Of a DNA stretch of 64,000 bases, positions 24,584 to 34,688 are shown one piece after another. A program made the translations under genes and the position numbers. Positions within the stretch are counted from its first letter, which is position 1, and every line of letters starts with the position of its first letter. The notes below the pieces were generated by a model. That model was not told the origin of the DNA. It worked only from the letters and a program-made list of their open reading frames with translations, and searched no databases. The DNA is from Fusibacter ferrireducens (GTDB lineage: Bacteria > Bacillota > Clostridia > Peptostreptococcales > Acidaminobacteraceae), in the NCBI RefSeq assembly GCF_015352425.1, contig NZ_JADKNH010000004.1, positions 82,013-146,012 of the forward strand, given 5' to 3'.

Positions 24584-25666
24584 ATGGATAAAAAATTATT
24601 GATATGGTATCAAGAACATAAACGGGAAATGCCTTGGAGAGAGACACACGATCCCTATTGCATTTGGCTTTCAGAGATTATGCTTCAGCAGACTCAAGTG
24701 GTTACAGTAATTGATTACTATAATCGCTTTATTAAAAGATTTCATGATGTTAAAAGTTTGGCTGAGGCAGAGGAACAGGAAGTTCTAAAGTATTGGGAAG
24801 GTCTTGGGTATTACAGCAGAGCTAGAAACTTGCATAAATGTGCTCAAGCAATTGTTTCTATTCACGGAGGCCAATTTCCTAGAGATTATAAACAATTATT
24901 AAAATTACCTGGAATTGGACCCTATACGGCAGGGGCTATTTTAAGCATTGCTTTCAATGAAAAGGTACCTGCTGTAGATGGAAATGTCATGCGGGTTTAT
25001 TCTAGATATTTTGAGCTGTCATGTGATATTTCGGATTCCAAGAGCCGAACAATTTTTGAATCCAAGGTAATTGAGACAATGCCAGAGGATGCAAGACACT
25101 TCAATCAAGCCATTATGGAGCTTGGCGCAACGATATGTACACCTAAAATGCCCAAATGCGATGTCTGTCCAATTGCATCCAATTGTCTGGCCCGATCCAC
25201 TAATTCTCAATTGACTTATCCCATCAAAACTCAAAAAATAAAGAAGAGACATGAAAAGGTCTCTGTATTTTTGTTTGTGAATCAAGGGCGAGTGATGATT
25301 GAAAAGAGAAATGATGCTTTGCTGCTCAAAGGCCTTTGGGGATTTCCAACGCATCATGTTGCAATGTCTCAAAAAGAAGACGATTTGACATCAGAAGTTT
25401 TATCAAATGAGGCGATGATGAATTGGATTCATGCGAACTATGATTTTAGAGGTCATATTGTAACAAGAGTACCTGCAAAAAAACATGTCTTTACGCATTT
25501 AGTGTGGCATATGACGTTAATTGTAGTCCAAATAGAATCGCCTAGAGCAATCGATTACCCTGAGATAAAATGGGTAGAACCTTCTAGTCTTGAAGCATTT
25601 CCATTGCCAACAGCATTCAAGAAAAATCTGTCCACTGAAATGCTAGAAGCATTATTTCGATTATAG
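24584..25666 (+). CDS. mutY: Adenine DNA glycosylase
   Basis: A 360-residue enzyme removing adenine mispaired with 8-oxoguanine. It has the MPWRETHDPY start, the MLQQTQV wedge, the helix-hairpin-helix LPGIGPYTAGA with catalytic Asp in AVDGNV, the 4Fe-4S ligands C-x6-C-x2-C-x5-C (CTPKMPKCDVCPIASNC), and a C-terminal Nudix-like 8-oxoG recognition domain. TTGAGGAG precedes the ATG. Confidence 0.95.
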   Translation: MDKKLLIWYQEHKREMPWRETHDPYCIWLSEIMLQQTQVVTVIDYYNRFIKRFHDVKSLAEAEEQEVLKYWEGLGYYSRARNLHKCAQAIVSIHGGQFPRDYKQLLKLPGIGPYTAGAILSIAFNEKVPAVDGNVMRVYSRYFELSCDISDSKSRTIFESKVIETMPEDARHFNQAIMELGATICTPKMPKCDVCPIASNCLARSTNSQLTYPIKTQKIKKRHEKVSVFLFVNQGRVMIEKRNDALLLKGLWGFPTHHVAMSQKEDDLTSEVLSNEAMMNWIHANYDFRGHIVTRVPAKKHVFTHLVWHMTLIVVQIESPRAIDYPEIKWVEPSSLEAFPLPTAFKKNLSTEMLEALFRL

Positions 25667-25706
25667 TGCTTAAACTTGCATAAGTCTTAACCTTAAGGAA
25701 GTAGAT

Positions 25707-26513
25707 ATGATTCGTAAAATGGAACTTGAAAGTGATTATGAGAACGTTAGAGAAATGGTCTATAAGATGCCTGCCCAAAATTATTTTATATGCATGGCAT
25801 TTGAGATGTCGATTTCACCTTTTAGAGAGATTATGCTCTGTGAGGATAACCATCATACATTGACTATGGTCCTGTTTTATAGAAAGTCTGGCAATTTACA
25901 GATTGCCATCCATCCTGATTATAATTTTGATCATGAATGTGGCCAAGCTGTTTTAAAAGAATTAAAAGCGCATTTGAATCATTTCACTTATCAAAAACTG
26001 ATTATCTCAAAAAGTATTTTTAAAAAAATTGAGGCAGGCGTTCCTCATGAGCAAATAGAAAAGCAGGCGGAAATTCATCATCTCATCATGAGTCATCCCT
26101 ATGAAATGAATCTTGCTTTTGAGAGCACATACAGATTTAGAAAGCTGCAATGTGAAGATCTAGATGAAGTTGAATCACTGTATAGAATGGTTTTTAACGG
26201 ATTTGCAAGTAAAGATTATATGAAACAAAAAATCAAATCAGGTCGTGGCATGGGTTATGGTGTTTGGAAAGATCAAAAACTGGTAAGCGCCGCACAAACG
26301 GATTTTGAAAATAGAATTCTTGTAGGTGTTGCAACGCATCCTGCATATCAGCACTTGGGCTTGTCTAGAAAATGCGTTCAAATTTTGCTCAATGCCATTT
26401 ATACGAATCAAAAAGAAATATATTTACAAGTGGAAAATCCAATAGCGATTAGATTCTATAAAACACTGGGATTTAATGTCGTTGATCTCACACTTTATGT
26501 GACTAATTTCTGA
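25707..26513 (+). CDS. GNAT family N-acetyltransferase
   Basis: A 268-residue protein whose C-terminal half shows the GNAT acetyl-CoA core (VGVATHPAYQHLGLSRKCVQ, then NPIAIRFYKTLGF). The N-terminal half is less conserved and may recognise the substrate, which is unknown. AAGGAAG precedes the ATG, 40 bp behind mutY, so the genes may be co-transcribed. Confidence 0.85.
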   Translation: MIRKMELESDYENVREMVYKMPAQNYFICMAFEMSISPFREIMLCEDNHHTLTMVLFYRKSGNLQIAIHPDYNFDHECGQAVLKELKAHLNHFTYQKLIISKSIFKKIEAGVPHEQIEKQAEIHHLIMSHPYEMNLAFESTYRFRKLQCEDLDEVESLYRMVFNGFASKDYMKQKIKSGRGMGYGVWKDQKLVSAAQTDFENRILVGVATHPAYQHLGLSRKCVQILLNAIYTNQKEIYLQVENPIAIRFYKTLGFNVVDLTLYVTNF

Positions 26514-26698
26514 GAATTTGGGTATAAATATTGTGGCGTTAATTATAATTAGAGTATCTGAATTCAGTTTAGCATAAACCTTCCACACGATGCTGAAGCG
26601 TGTACTTCCCATAAATGATATCATCGGGAGAGGGGATGGTCCACTTTTGATTTTTGGCACTCTAATGCATGAGCTATTTTAGAAAAGGAGTGAGTCGA

Positions 26699-27046
26699 TT
26701 GAAAGAAATTATCATGTTTACCAGTAATACCTGTCCACATTGCAAATCTGCCAAAGCGTATTTAGACGAAAAAGGCTATAAGTATATAGAAAAAAATGTC
26801 CAAGTAGATCAATTTGCGAGACAAGAGATGATGGCTAGAAAAATGATGGGCGTTCCAGCTTTTATCATTGGCAATGAGAGCGTCGTCGGTTTGGATCGTT
26901 TCAAGATTGATGCCTTAATTGACTATACGGTTGAGACCTGTCCACATTGTAGCCATAGAACAAGAGTGCCTAAAGGCAAAGGCAAAGTTAAAATCACGTG
27001 TAAAAAGTGTACAAATGACTTCGTGATTCAAACTCGAAATATGTAG
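26699..27046 (+). CDS. Glutaredoxin-zinc ribbon fusion
   Basis: A TTG start at 26699 with AAGGAG eight bases upstream gives 115 residues, preferred over an upstream ATG without RBS. Residues 1-75 are a NrdH/glutaredoxin-like thioredoxin fold with C12-P-H-C15 and the GVPAF cis-Pro loop. Residues 80-105 hold two CxxC pairs (C81/C84 and C101/C104), a small zinc ribbon. This fusion is unusual; the ribbon may dock to a partner or regulate redox state. The function of the combined protein is not known to me. Confidence 0.82.
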   Translation: MKEIIMFTSNTCPHCKSAKAYLDEKGYKYIEKNVQVDQFARQEMMARKMMGVPAFIIGNESVVGLDRFKIDALIDYTVETCPHCSHRTRVPKGKGKVKITCKKCTNDFVIQTRNM

Positions 27047-27093
27047 TATTTTATATCAGGTTTTATGTCATATTTAAGGAGACAACTGTAATT

Positions 27094-27975
27094 ATGAAAG
27101 CATTGCTGCTATACAATCCAAGAGCGGGACTTAAAGGATTTCAAAATCAACTGGATTATATAATAGATCAGTTTCAACGACGCGATCTCTTTGTAATGCC
27201 CTATCGATTGAATCAAATCAAAAAATTAGAAACCTTTCTTCGCGGAGAAATTGAAACACAGTATGATCGTGTTATAATTGCAGGTGGTGATGGTACAATC
27301 CATCAAGTGGTGAACACGCTTCTTAAACTTAATTGGACGCGCCCTATAGCTATTTTTCCAGTTGGGACAGCAAATGACTTTGCACAAATGTTCGAAATCC
27401 CAAAAACTATAGAGGGCATGGTTGATAACGCGCTTTCTCAAAACTGGGTTGATTGCGATGTGGGCGTAGCCAACGATCAGTATTTTATCAACGTAGCCAG
27501 TTTTGGCTACTTGGTTGACATCAGTCAAAAGGTCAATGAGCAGATCAAGAATATCATTGGTGTTTTGGCCTATTATCTAAAAGGCATTGAGGAGTTTCCA
27601 AAATTAAAACCGTTTGATGTGACCATCTTCACAGATGAAATGGTATATGAAGAACCCATCTATTTTGCGTTGATCATGAATGGCAAGTCAGCGGGTGGTT
27701 TTAGAAAAATTTCGCCAACATCGAGGATAGATGATGGCGTTCTGGATGTTTTGCTCTTCAAAAAATGCCCTGTTCTTGAAATAATGCCACTTTTGATTCA
27801 GGTTTGGAACGGGGAGCATCCTGAAAGTCCCTATATCGAATATTTTTCGACCGAACGGCTGAAAATTATGTGTGATGAATCCATATGTTCAGACTTGGAT
27901 GGAGAAGCGGGAGTCAACTTTCCAATGGAAATAAGCATTCAATCAAAACGCTTGCAGATCATTACTACGATTTAA
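27094..27975 (+). CDS. Diacylglycerol kinase-like lipid kinase
   Basis: A 293-residue protein of the DAGK catalytic family (YegS/DgkB type): YNPRAGLKG start, the nucleotide motif GGDGTIHQVVN, and PVGTANDFAQM. It phosphorylates diacylglycerol or a related lipid with ATP. The C-terminal domain ends in the expected DLDGEAG motif. AAGGAGA lies upstream. Confidence 0.88.
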   Translation: MKALLLYNPRAGLKGFQNQLDYIIDQFQRRDLFVMPYRLNQIKKLETFLRGEIETQYDRVIIAGGDGTIHQVVNTLLKLNWTRPIAIFPVGTANDFAQMFEIPKTIEGMVDNALSQNWVDCDVGVANDQYFINVASFGYLVDISQKVNEQIKNIIGVLAYYLKGIEEFPKLKPFDVTIFTDEMVYEEPIYFALIMNGKSAGGFRKISPTSRIDDGVLDVLLFKKCPVLEIMPLLIQVWNGEHPESPYIEYFSTERLKIMCDESICSDLDGEAGVNFPMEISIQSKRLQIITTI

Positions 27976-28085
27976 CAAAAAGTTTATATTTCCGCTATGG
28001 AATACACCACTTATATAAGTTATGATTTAATGCATAAAGAATAGAGAGAACCTTGCTTGTCAAGGAGAGAAAGCGGAGGTATTTT

Positions 28086-28502
28086 ATGCTTGTATGGAAA
28101 AAAGAATTCGAATTTGGAATCCCGGCAATAGATGATCAGCATAAGCGTTTGATTGAAATTGGCGGCAGTATGTTCGAACTCGTAAACGATGATACTCGAG
28201 ATGATTATTTTGATGAAATCGTTGCGATGCTAAAAGAGCTTGAAAATTACACGGTTAATCACTTTAGAGATGAAGAGGCCCTGTTTGATGCAGTGGGGTA
28301 CGTGGGTTCGATGGCACATAAGTTTGAGCACAAGATATTTGTCAAGAAATTAGAAACCTTTATGTCTGATTTAGATGCAGTGGATTCTAATCAAAAGGAG
28401 ACTTTACTGAATCTCTTGAATTTTATTGCGGACTGGCTTGTGCTACACATTGTGAAAACAGATCGTGAGTATGTGCCTTTGTTGTTGGCCGCTCAAAAAT
28501 AA
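28086..28502 (+). CDS. Bacteriohemerythrin
   Basis: The ATG at 28086 follows CGGAGG and gives 138 residues. All di-iron ligands of the family are visible: H in DDQHKR, H and E in NHFRDEE, H-x3-H in HKFEH, and H-x4-D in HIVKTD. It binds O2 reversibly, and in anaerobes or microaerophiles it is thought to scavenge or sense oxygen. It stands alone between a lipid kinase gene and gnd. Confidence 0.93.
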   Translation: MLVWKKEFEFGIPAIDDQHKRLIEIGGSMFELVNDDTRDDYFDEIVAMLKELENYTVNHFRDEEALFDAVGYVGSMAHKFEHKIFVKKLETFMSDLDAVDSNQKETLLNLLNFIADWLVLHIVKTDREYVPLLLAAQK

Positions 28503-28624
28503 GCTGTAAAAGGGGGATGCAATAATTAACTTTCGGGTTTCTTATTAAAGACTCCTTTTTTTCTTTTTAAATCACAATAATTGGGTAATAAGTACTTAAA
28601 CGAAATTTAGAAAAGAGGGATGAT

Positions 28625-29524
28625 ATGAAAATAGGTTTAATAGGACTCGGTAAAATGGGATATGCACTTGCTCTGAATATGAGGGACCAAGGCGTGGATG
28701 TCCATGTTTACAATCGTTCAAAGGAGAAAGTGGATCACATTAAAGAGGAGGGCATTCAGGGCTTTTACGATCTAAAGACACTGGTATCACACTTAGATGA
28801 GTCCAGAAAGGTGATCTGGCTTATGGTGTCAGCAGGAGAAACAGTGGATGCGTTAATTGACGAACTCATCCCTATGCTCAAGCAGTCGGACATCATTATT
28901 GATGGCGGCAATTCCAATTATAAAGACACTCAGAGACGTTACGCAAAATTAAATGAACTGGGCATCGATTATGTGGATGTCGGCACAAGCGGCGGCATTT
29001 CTGGTGCACGCTATGGCGCTTGTCTCATGGCAGGTGGCGACCCAGAGCCGGTGGAATATATCAGCGACATTTTGCAAAAGATTTCAGTTAAGGATGGCTA
29101 CGGCTATTTTGGTGCTTCAGGGAGTGGACACTACGTCAAGATGGTTCATAACGGCATCGAATATGGCATGATGCAGGCTATAGGTGAAGGCTTTGACATA
29201 CTAAAGGCTTCTGAGTATGATCTTGATTTTGAATTGACTTCAAAAGTGTGGAGCAATGGTTCCATTATTGAGGGACTTCTGATGAAATTAATGCATAAGG
29301 CCTTTATGGAAAGCGAGACACTAGAAGGCATTAAAGGCATTGTAGATGCCTCTGGAGAAGCAGATTGGACGGTTGAAGAAGCACTGAGATTAAAAGTATC
29401 TGCCCCAGTGATTACGCAGTCGCTATTTACAAGATTCAAATCAAAAGATGACGATCGATTTAGTGAAAAATCAATTGCAGCACTTAGAAATCAGTTCGGT
29501 GGACATAAAATATATAAAGAATAG
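28625..29524 (+). CDS. gnd: 6-phosphogluconate dehydrogenase (decarboxylating), short form
   Basis: A 299-residue enzyme of the short Gnd type, oxidising 6-phosphogluconate to ribulose-5-phosphate and CO2. Nucleotide fold GLIGLGKMG, IDGGNSNYKD substrate loop, GTSGGISGARYGACLMAGG, and the GHYVKMVHNGIEY catalytic segment. zwf follows after 9 bp, giving an oxidative pentose-phosphate operon with pgl absent here. Confidence 0.93.
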   Translation: MKIGLIGLGKMGYALALNMRDQGVDVHVYNRSKEKVDHIKEEGIQGFYDLKTLVSHLDESRKVIWLMVSAGETVDALIDELIPMLKQSDIIIDGGNSNYKDTQRRYAKLNELGIDYVDVGTSGGISGARYGACLMAGGDPEPVEYISDILQKISVKDGYGYFGASGSGHYVKMVHNGIEYGMMQAIGEGFDILKASEYDLDFELTSKVWSNGSIIEGLLMKLMHKAFMESETLEGIKGIVDASGEADWTVEEALRLKVSAPVITQSLFTRFKSKDDDRFSEKSIAALRNQFGGHKIYKE

Positions 29525-29533
29525 GGTGGTCAA

Positions 29534-30901
29534 ATGATTTTTACAATATTTGGGGCAACCGGGGACTTAACAACAAAAAAATTGATGCCGGCACTTTATA
29601 AACTACACGAAGATGATCAGATGCCCACTCATTTTTTAGTCAACTTGATTGGCAGGCAGATTTACGAAGAAGAGGCCTTTATAGAGCATATAAGGGCACA
29701 AATAGAAGGCAATTATCCAAATTGGGATGAATTTAAAACACATCTTCGCTATATCCAAATGGATTTTACGGACCCTGATGCCTATGTTGCATTTGCAGAG
29801 CATATGATGTCTGTAGCAGGTTATGAATCGCAAGAGCGCATCTATTATTTGGCCACAGCACCTCGGTTTTTTCCTATGATTGCAAGTGCACTTGTTGGCA
29901 ATGGCCTTGTGGTTAAGGGCAATATGAGAGATAAGATCATTTTTGAGAAACCCTTTGGAGAGAATCTTGAAACGGCGAAGTCTTATAATCAACTGCTTTT
30001 AGGGTTGATAGAAGAGAGTCAAATCTACCGTATAGACCACTATTTGGGCAAAGAAATGCTTCAGAATGTCTTGATGGTGAGGTTTGCAAATAAAATATTT
30101 GAAAGCATTTGGGATAGTGAGAATATAGAACATATCACAATATATGCTTTTGAAAAAGAAACAGTTAAGCAAAGAGGTGGATACTACGATCGCTCAGGTG
30201 CGCTTCGAGACATGGTCCAAAATCATCTATTTCAGACATTGGCGCTGGTCGCAATGGATTCTCCAAATGGTCTCAATGATAGATTGATCAAGGATGAAAA
30301 GGTTAAAGTGCTTGAAAAATTAGAGTTTTCAAGTCCTATGATCTTTGGTCAATATAAAGGCTATCTCTCTGAAAAAGGCATTCCAAGCGATTCAAAAACA
30401 GAAACCTTTGTGGGCCTAAAAATGTTCGTCAATTCCCGCAGATGGTCAAGAACACCGTTTTATCTCGTAACAGGTAAAAAAATGAAAGATAAACGAGCAG
30501 CGGTGGTAATCACTTTTAAAGAATCTAATTGCTTTTTTGAGAGTGGGCAACCCGCGAAGAATACGCTTACGATAGAGATTGCCCCCAGAGAAGGACTGGC
30601 ACTTACTTTTAATGGTAAAGCGCCGGGTCTTCAGTCTTATGTGATGCCTATGAAAATGGACTATTGTCATCTTTGCAATGTCGTTGGGAATACGCCAGAA
30701 GCTTATGAAAAATTGATATTGGATGTTATTCACGACGATGCGTCACTCTTCACGAGATGGGATGAAATTGAAAGCTCTTGGAAGATCATCGATCAACTGG
30801 AGCAGCTTAAGACCTATGAGCCCTTATATCAATATGAAGATGAATCAGAGATGTTGGCAAAATTAAAGTCTGAGTGGGGTGACTTTTTAACTTACTTATA
30901 A
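29534..30901 (+). CDS. zwf: Glucose-6-phosphate 1-dehydrogenase
   Basis: A 455-residue enzyme with the NADP fold FGATGDLTTKKLMPAL and the catalytic motif RIDHYLGKEMLQNV. It supplies NADPH and 6-phosphogluconolactone to the upstream gnd product. GTGG-type RBS within the short gap. Confidence 0.95.
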   Translation: MIFTIFGATGDLTTKKLMPALYKLHEDDQMPTHFLVNLIGRQIYEEEAFIEHIRAQIEGNYPNWDEFKTHLRYIQMDFTDPDAYVAFAEHMMSVAGYESQERIYYLATAPRFFPMIASALVGNGLVVKGNMRDKIIFEKPFGENLETAKSYNQLLLGLIEESQIYRIDHYLGKEMLQNVLMVRFANKIFESIWDSENIEHITIYAFEKETVKQRGGYYDRSGALRDMVQNHLFQTLALVAMDSPNGLNDRLIKDEKVKVLEKLEFSSPMIFGQYKGYLSEKGIPSDSKTETFVGLKMFVNSRRWSRTPFYLVTGKKMKDKRAAVVITFKESNCFFESGQPAKNTLTIEIAPREGLALTFNGKAPGLQSYVMPMKMDYCHLCNVVGNTPEAYEKLILDVIHDDASLFTRWDEIESSWKIIDQLEQLKTYEPLYQYEDESEMLAKLKSEWGDFLTYL

Positions 30902-30979
30902 AATTAAACGCGTGTGCAGGTGGCAATTGACCTTACAGCATGAATGAGGTTTAACTTTACCTGACAGAAAGGAATTCTA

Positions 30980-31618
30980 ATGAAAATAAATAAATGGCTG
31001 GATGTCACCATGACAATAGAACCTAATATGATGGTCTATAAAAATTTAGAAGCCAAAAAACCAACGATTATCACAAGAGCAAATTATGAGACGCATGAAC
31101 ATTACGAAAGCAGTATTTCTATGGATATGCATACGGGGACACATATTGACATGCCCCTTCATATGATCAAGGATGGGGAAACATCAGATACTTTTAGTTT
31201 AGATTATGTAAATGGCAAATGCTTTGTGATTGATCTGACTCAGATTGAAGAAAATCATATTGAAAAGGCCCACTTAGAGCCTTATGAAGCGCAAATCAAT
31301 GCAGGGGAAATTGTCATATTGAAAACAAAGAATTGCCTTAAAGATGAATTCGACTTTGACTTTGTGTTCTTGGCGGAAAGTGGTGCACAATATCTGTTGG
31401 AACAAGGCGTTAAATCTGTTGGGATCGATGCACTAGGCATTGAAAGAAGCCAGCCAGAGCATCCAACACATAAAATTCTTCTTGGCAATCACATCTATAT
31501 CATTGAAGGTCTTGCATTAAAAGCAATAGAAGAAGGACCTTATAAGTTGTTGTGCTTGCCTATAAAAATAGCAAATGTTGAAGGCCTACCTGCAAGAGCT
31601 CTACTAAAACCGCTATAA
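30980..31618 (+). CDS. Cyclase family protein (kynurenine formamidase-like)
   Basis: A 212-residue metal hydrolase of the cyclase family, with the diagnostic [12 protein letters not shown] metal-binding motif and [10 protein letters not shown] near the C-terminus. Relatives hydrolyse N-formylkynurenine, isatin or other cyclic amides. No tryptophan-degradation genes are nearby, so the substrate is open. AAAGGAA precedes the start. Confidence 0.85.
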   Translation: MKINKWLDVTMTIEPNMMVYKNLEAKKPTIITRANYETHEHYESSISMDMHTGTHIDMPLHMIKDGETSDTFSLDYVNGKCFVIDLTQIEENHIEKAHLEPYEAQINAGEIVILKTKNCLKDEFDFDFVFLAESGAQYLLEQGVKSVGIDALGIERSQPEHPTHKILLGNHIYIIEGLALKAIEEGPYKLLCLPIKIANVEGLPARALLKPL

Positions 31619-31682
31619 AAACATTGAGATAAAAATATTTAAATCTGAAATACGAATTTTAGTTCTATTAGAGGAGATTGAA

Positions 31683-32156
31683 ATGAAGAGAATTGTATTA
31701 GCAGGAGGCTGCTTTTGGGGTATGGAAGCTTATTTTGAACGTCTTAATGGCGTGGTAAAAACAGAGGTGGGCTATGCCAATGGAGATACAAAAGAACCCA
31801 CCTATAAAGAAGTTTGCAGCAATACCACAGGACATGCAGAAGTTTTAGATATAAATTATGATCCTGAGCGCATAAGCTTAGAGACTTTGCTCATGCATTT
31901 TTGGAAAGTTATTGATCCCACACTTTTAAATCGACAAGGCGGCGATGTTGGTTCGCAATACAGAACAGGTATTTACTTCGTCGATGAAGCAGATGTGCCA
32001 ACGATTGAACGTTCTAGAGATGAAGAGCAGAAAAAATACGAGAAACCAATTGTGACAGAAGTGTTACCACTGGACTATTATTATCCAGCAGAGACATACC
32101 ATCAGATGTATTTAAAGAAAAATCCAGGTGGCTATTGTCATATTAAGCTCGACTAG
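31683..32156 (+). CDS. msrA: Peptide-methionine (S)-S-oxide reductase
   Basis: A 157-residue MsrA with the catalytic [11 protein letters not shown] motif (C10), GYANG, the TGHAEV strand and C-terminal YHQMYL. It repairs methionine-S-sulfoxide. It is separate from msrB at 11385. GAGGAG precedes the ATG. Confidence 0.95.
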   Translation: MKRIVLAGGCFWGMEAYFERLNGVVKTEVGYANGDTKEPTYKEVCSNTTGHAEVLDINYDPERISLETLLMHFWKVIDPTLLNRQGGDVGSQYRTGIYFVDEADVPTIERSRDEEQKKYEKPIVTEVLPLDYYYPAETYHQMYLKKNPGGYCHIKLD

Positions 32157-32166
32157 AAATGTGAGT

Positions 32167-32214
32167 AAAGGCGTAGACAATCCCATAAGCATTGGGGTGT
32201 GCTACGCCTTTTAG
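32167..32214. terminator. Bidirectional terminator msrA/mupG
   Basis: AAAGGCGTAG (32167-32176) pairs with CTACGCCTTT (32202-32211), with an inner CAATCCCAT/ATTGGGGTG helix, and T-rich flanks on both strands between convergent genes. Confidence 0.8.
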
Positions 32215-32224
32215 TCTTTTAAAA

Positions 32225-33271
32225 TTACAATTTGTGCAGTTTAATTTTAGTGCCATTGGGAAGTGCCTCTAAAAGAACATGATATGCTTCAGGGACTTTT
32301 CCAATGACGTTGACACGTTCATCACTGGGAAAGTTGGCTTTTGTCAGCTGAATTTCGCCAGAATAGCGTTTGTACTTTATATTGTCAATGGTCAAGGTTC
32401 CCTTATGCCGATCTTGACAATTGTACGGTGGAATCGTCATACCTTGAGTGGCGTATGCTCTGGACTCTTTAAATCGAATAAGAGTAGAAGGCGAGTCCGA
32501 ACGGATGGTAAAAATGGTATTGTCAAGATGATTATAATTTGCATCAAGGACAATGGGAATGGAATAGACCTGATCAACGCATGCTTCATGAATCCAATCT
32601 GATTGCTGATCTGAAATCGTGCCATCGCCCACAAAGACCCACTCTACTTTATGTGTAAGCGACATACTTACAAATGCGGCATAGGGTGTTAGATTTCTAT
32701 GGTACTCAAGTGTTGGCAGGCCTTCAAATAGCGGTCCTCTCTTGATCAGATCTCCAGGAATAAACGCTATTGCCTTGATGCCGAAAGCATTTAGGATGAG
32801 GTTTTTTTTATGAAATTGCTGAACATCTAGGCCCGTTTCCGGCCTAGGATAATAGTTGTGCATGGCATAAAATTGCTGCGGTAGACCATGAAGCACTTGT
32901 AGCCAATCTTCTTGAAGGGTGGATGCATTTAAACAAATGGAAACAGATTTAGAAGCTTCTACGATTGCTTCAAGTGTAAAGCCATAATCCACACGAATAA
33001 TCTGTAAATTAAGGGATTCACTGAGTTCTTTCAAAGAGTGACATCCGAAAATCGTCAAGGTCCGTGGGGATACATCTGCCATTATTTTATAGCCTAAAGA
33101 GGTACAATAACTCAACATTTCAAGAACGTTTTCTGTGTAATCATCACAGAATTCTTCTGCTATGTGCAACGAAGTAAAAATAGTGCTCCCTTCTCTAAAA
33201 AGAGAAGAGAGCTGATTTTTTTGTTGCTGCCATGTGGTGGGAAAGATGGCATATCCAATTTGTTTAAACAT
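32225..33271 (-). CDS. mupG: 6-phospho-N-acetylmuramidase, MupG family
   Basis: A DUF871/MupG family TIM-barrel protein of 348 residues from the ATG at 33271, which follows AGGATGAGG; a longer frame starts at 33298. MupG hydrolyses MurNAc-6-phosphate-GlcNAc to MurNAc-6-phosphate and GlcNAc in Staphylococcus. Gene order murR-murQ-murP-mupG supports the same role here. The start overlaps the murP stop by 8 bp, indicating translational coupling. Confidence 0.85.
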   Translation of the reverse strand: MFKQIGYAIFPTTWQQQKNQLSSLFREGSTIFTSLHIAEEFCDDYTENVLEMLSYCTSLGYKIMADVSPRTLTIFGCHSLKELSESLNLQIIRVDYGFTLEAIVEASKSVSICLNASTLQEDWLQVLHGLPQQFYAMHNYYPRPETGLDVQQFHKKNLILNAFGIKAIAFIPGDLIKRGPLFEGLPTLEYHRNLTPYAAFVSMSLTHKVEWVFVGDGTISDQQSDWIHEACVDQVYSIPIVLDANYNHLDNTIFTIRSDSPSTLIRFKESRAYATQGMTIPPYNCQDRHKGTLTIDNIKYKRYSGEIQLTKANFPSDERVNVIGKVPEAYHVLLEALPNGTKIKLHKL

Positions 33272-34688
33272 TTGCAACATCCTCATCCTTGATGACAAAA
33301 TAAGTGATTACAAAACCGCCAATATAAGAGATGACGAGACCGAGGAAGAAATTCAACATGCTTTCTGGTTTCATAATTGGAATTGCCACGAGTCCAGAAG
33401 GCCCCCATGCGTTTGCCAATACTTTTGTAAGCATAATGTATGCACCACCAAATCCAGCCCCAAGTCCTGCTGTGAAGAAGGGTTTGAAGAGTGGCAACGT
33501 AACACCGTAAATCAAAGGTTCTCCAACGCCTAAGAAGCCAGCAGGCAATGCACCTGCAATGACCTTTTGAATATTTTTATTGTCAACACGTTTGGCAATT
33601 AGGAATATTGCAATTGCAGCGCCCACTTGACCTGCGCCTGCCATTGCAAGCACTGGGAATAGAGATACACCCCCCATTGTTTCAAGTTGAATTGCATAAA
33701 TAGGAATTAGACCGTGATGTAGTCCAAGAAGTACCATTGGTAAGAATAATGCCGACAATACATAGCCGCTGATAACGCTGACAATAGGATTTGCAGAGTC
33801 GATAATGACACTGAGACCTGAAACCAAAAGGTCAGAGGCAAACCCTGTCACAGGCATGATCACAAGAACAAAAATGAGTGCGGTAATAAAAAGTGATAAA
33901 AAAGGTGTCAAAATAAGATCGAGGACATCCGGTACGCGCTTTCGAATTGCTTTTTCAATTTTAGATAAAATCCAAACCCCTAAGATTACCCCCATGATAC
34001 CGCCTTTACCCGTTGTTAGAATGGAGTTTAGCGGTACTTCTGCATTATATAAGCCAAAAATAGTTGAAATTGCAACAATATTTCCGCCTATTGAAATAGC
34101 GCCAATCATTCCCCCCATACCTTCGGTAGCGCCAAATTGTTTTGCAGAGTTGATACCCGTATAAATGGCGAAATAGCCTAAGAAACCACTGCCAATTAGA
34201 GAAAAAATCAATTGCAATACTTTCCAGAAGCCGTCACTTGCAAGAACCTGTTGACCTTGAAGTGTGGAGATGAGCGATGAAAAGCCGTTAAAAAGTCCGG
34301 CAGCAATAATGGCTGGAATAAGAGGAATAAAAATCTCTGCAATGGTCCTGATCGCTTTTTTTACAGGATGTTCTTTTTGGAGTGCCTTCATTGCAGCTTT
34401 ATTGTCTTGCCAATTGCCCAAGCTGTCATTCACCTTTGTGAGACCGAGTTCATCTGTACAGATATCTGCCACTTTTTTTGCTTTACCGGGCCCCAATACA
34501 ATTTGATAGGCGTTGTTTTCTTTGACAAGACCTAAAACACCTTCCGTTGTTTTGATCTCCGCTTCCTTCACACGCGAGGGATCTTTTACTGTAATTCTCA
34601 GACGCGTCATGCAATTTGTGGCTTTGAGGACATTGTCTTTACTACCGATGAGTTCTACTAATTTTTTTGCAAGTTCGGTGTTATTCAT
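33264..34688 (-). CDS. murP: MurNAc-type PTS transporter, EIIBC
   Basis: A 474-residue protein with an N-terminal EIIB domain (phospho-cysteine in ATNCMTRLR, C26) and a C-terminal EIIC of about ten membrane helices of the glucose/sucrose superfamily. There is no EIIA domain, so it needs a separate EIIA such as the divergent gene at 36712. It imports and phosphorylates MurNAc or MurNAc-GlcNAc. It overlaps the murQ end by 8 bp. Confidence 0.9.
   Translation of the reverse strand: MNNTELAKKLVELIGSKDNVLKATNCMTRLRITVKDPSRVKEAEIKTTEGVLGLVKENNAYQIVLGPGKAKKVADICTDELGLTKVNDSLGNWQDNKAAMKALQKEHPVKKAIRTIAEIFIPLIPAIIAAGLFNGFSSLISTLQGQQVLASDGFWKVLQLIFSLIGSGFLGYFAIYTGINSAKQFGATEGMGGMIGAISIGGNIVAISTIFGLYNAEVPLNSILTTGKGGIMGVILGVWILSKIEKAIRKRVPDVLDLILTPFLSLFITALIFVLVIMPVTGFASDLLVSGLSVIIDSANPIVSVISGYVLSALFLPMVLLGLHHGLIPIYAIQLETMGGVSLFPVLAMAGAGQVGAAIAIFLIAKRVDNKNIQKVIAGALPAGFLGVGEPLIYGVTLPLFKPFFTAGLGAGFGGAYIMLTKVLANAWGPSGLVAIPIMKPESMLNFFLGLVISYIGGFVITYFVIKDEDVANV

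Noticed and set aside
26514-26698. T-box or other riboswitch before the glutaredoxin gene
   Set aside because: Short inverted repeats occur (CACACG/CGTGTA), but there is no T-box sequence, specifier loop or terminator pair.
33264-33298. Long 35-bp overlap of mupG with murP
   Set aside because: It disappears when mupG starts at 33271, which has the better RBS; only 8 bp overlap remain.
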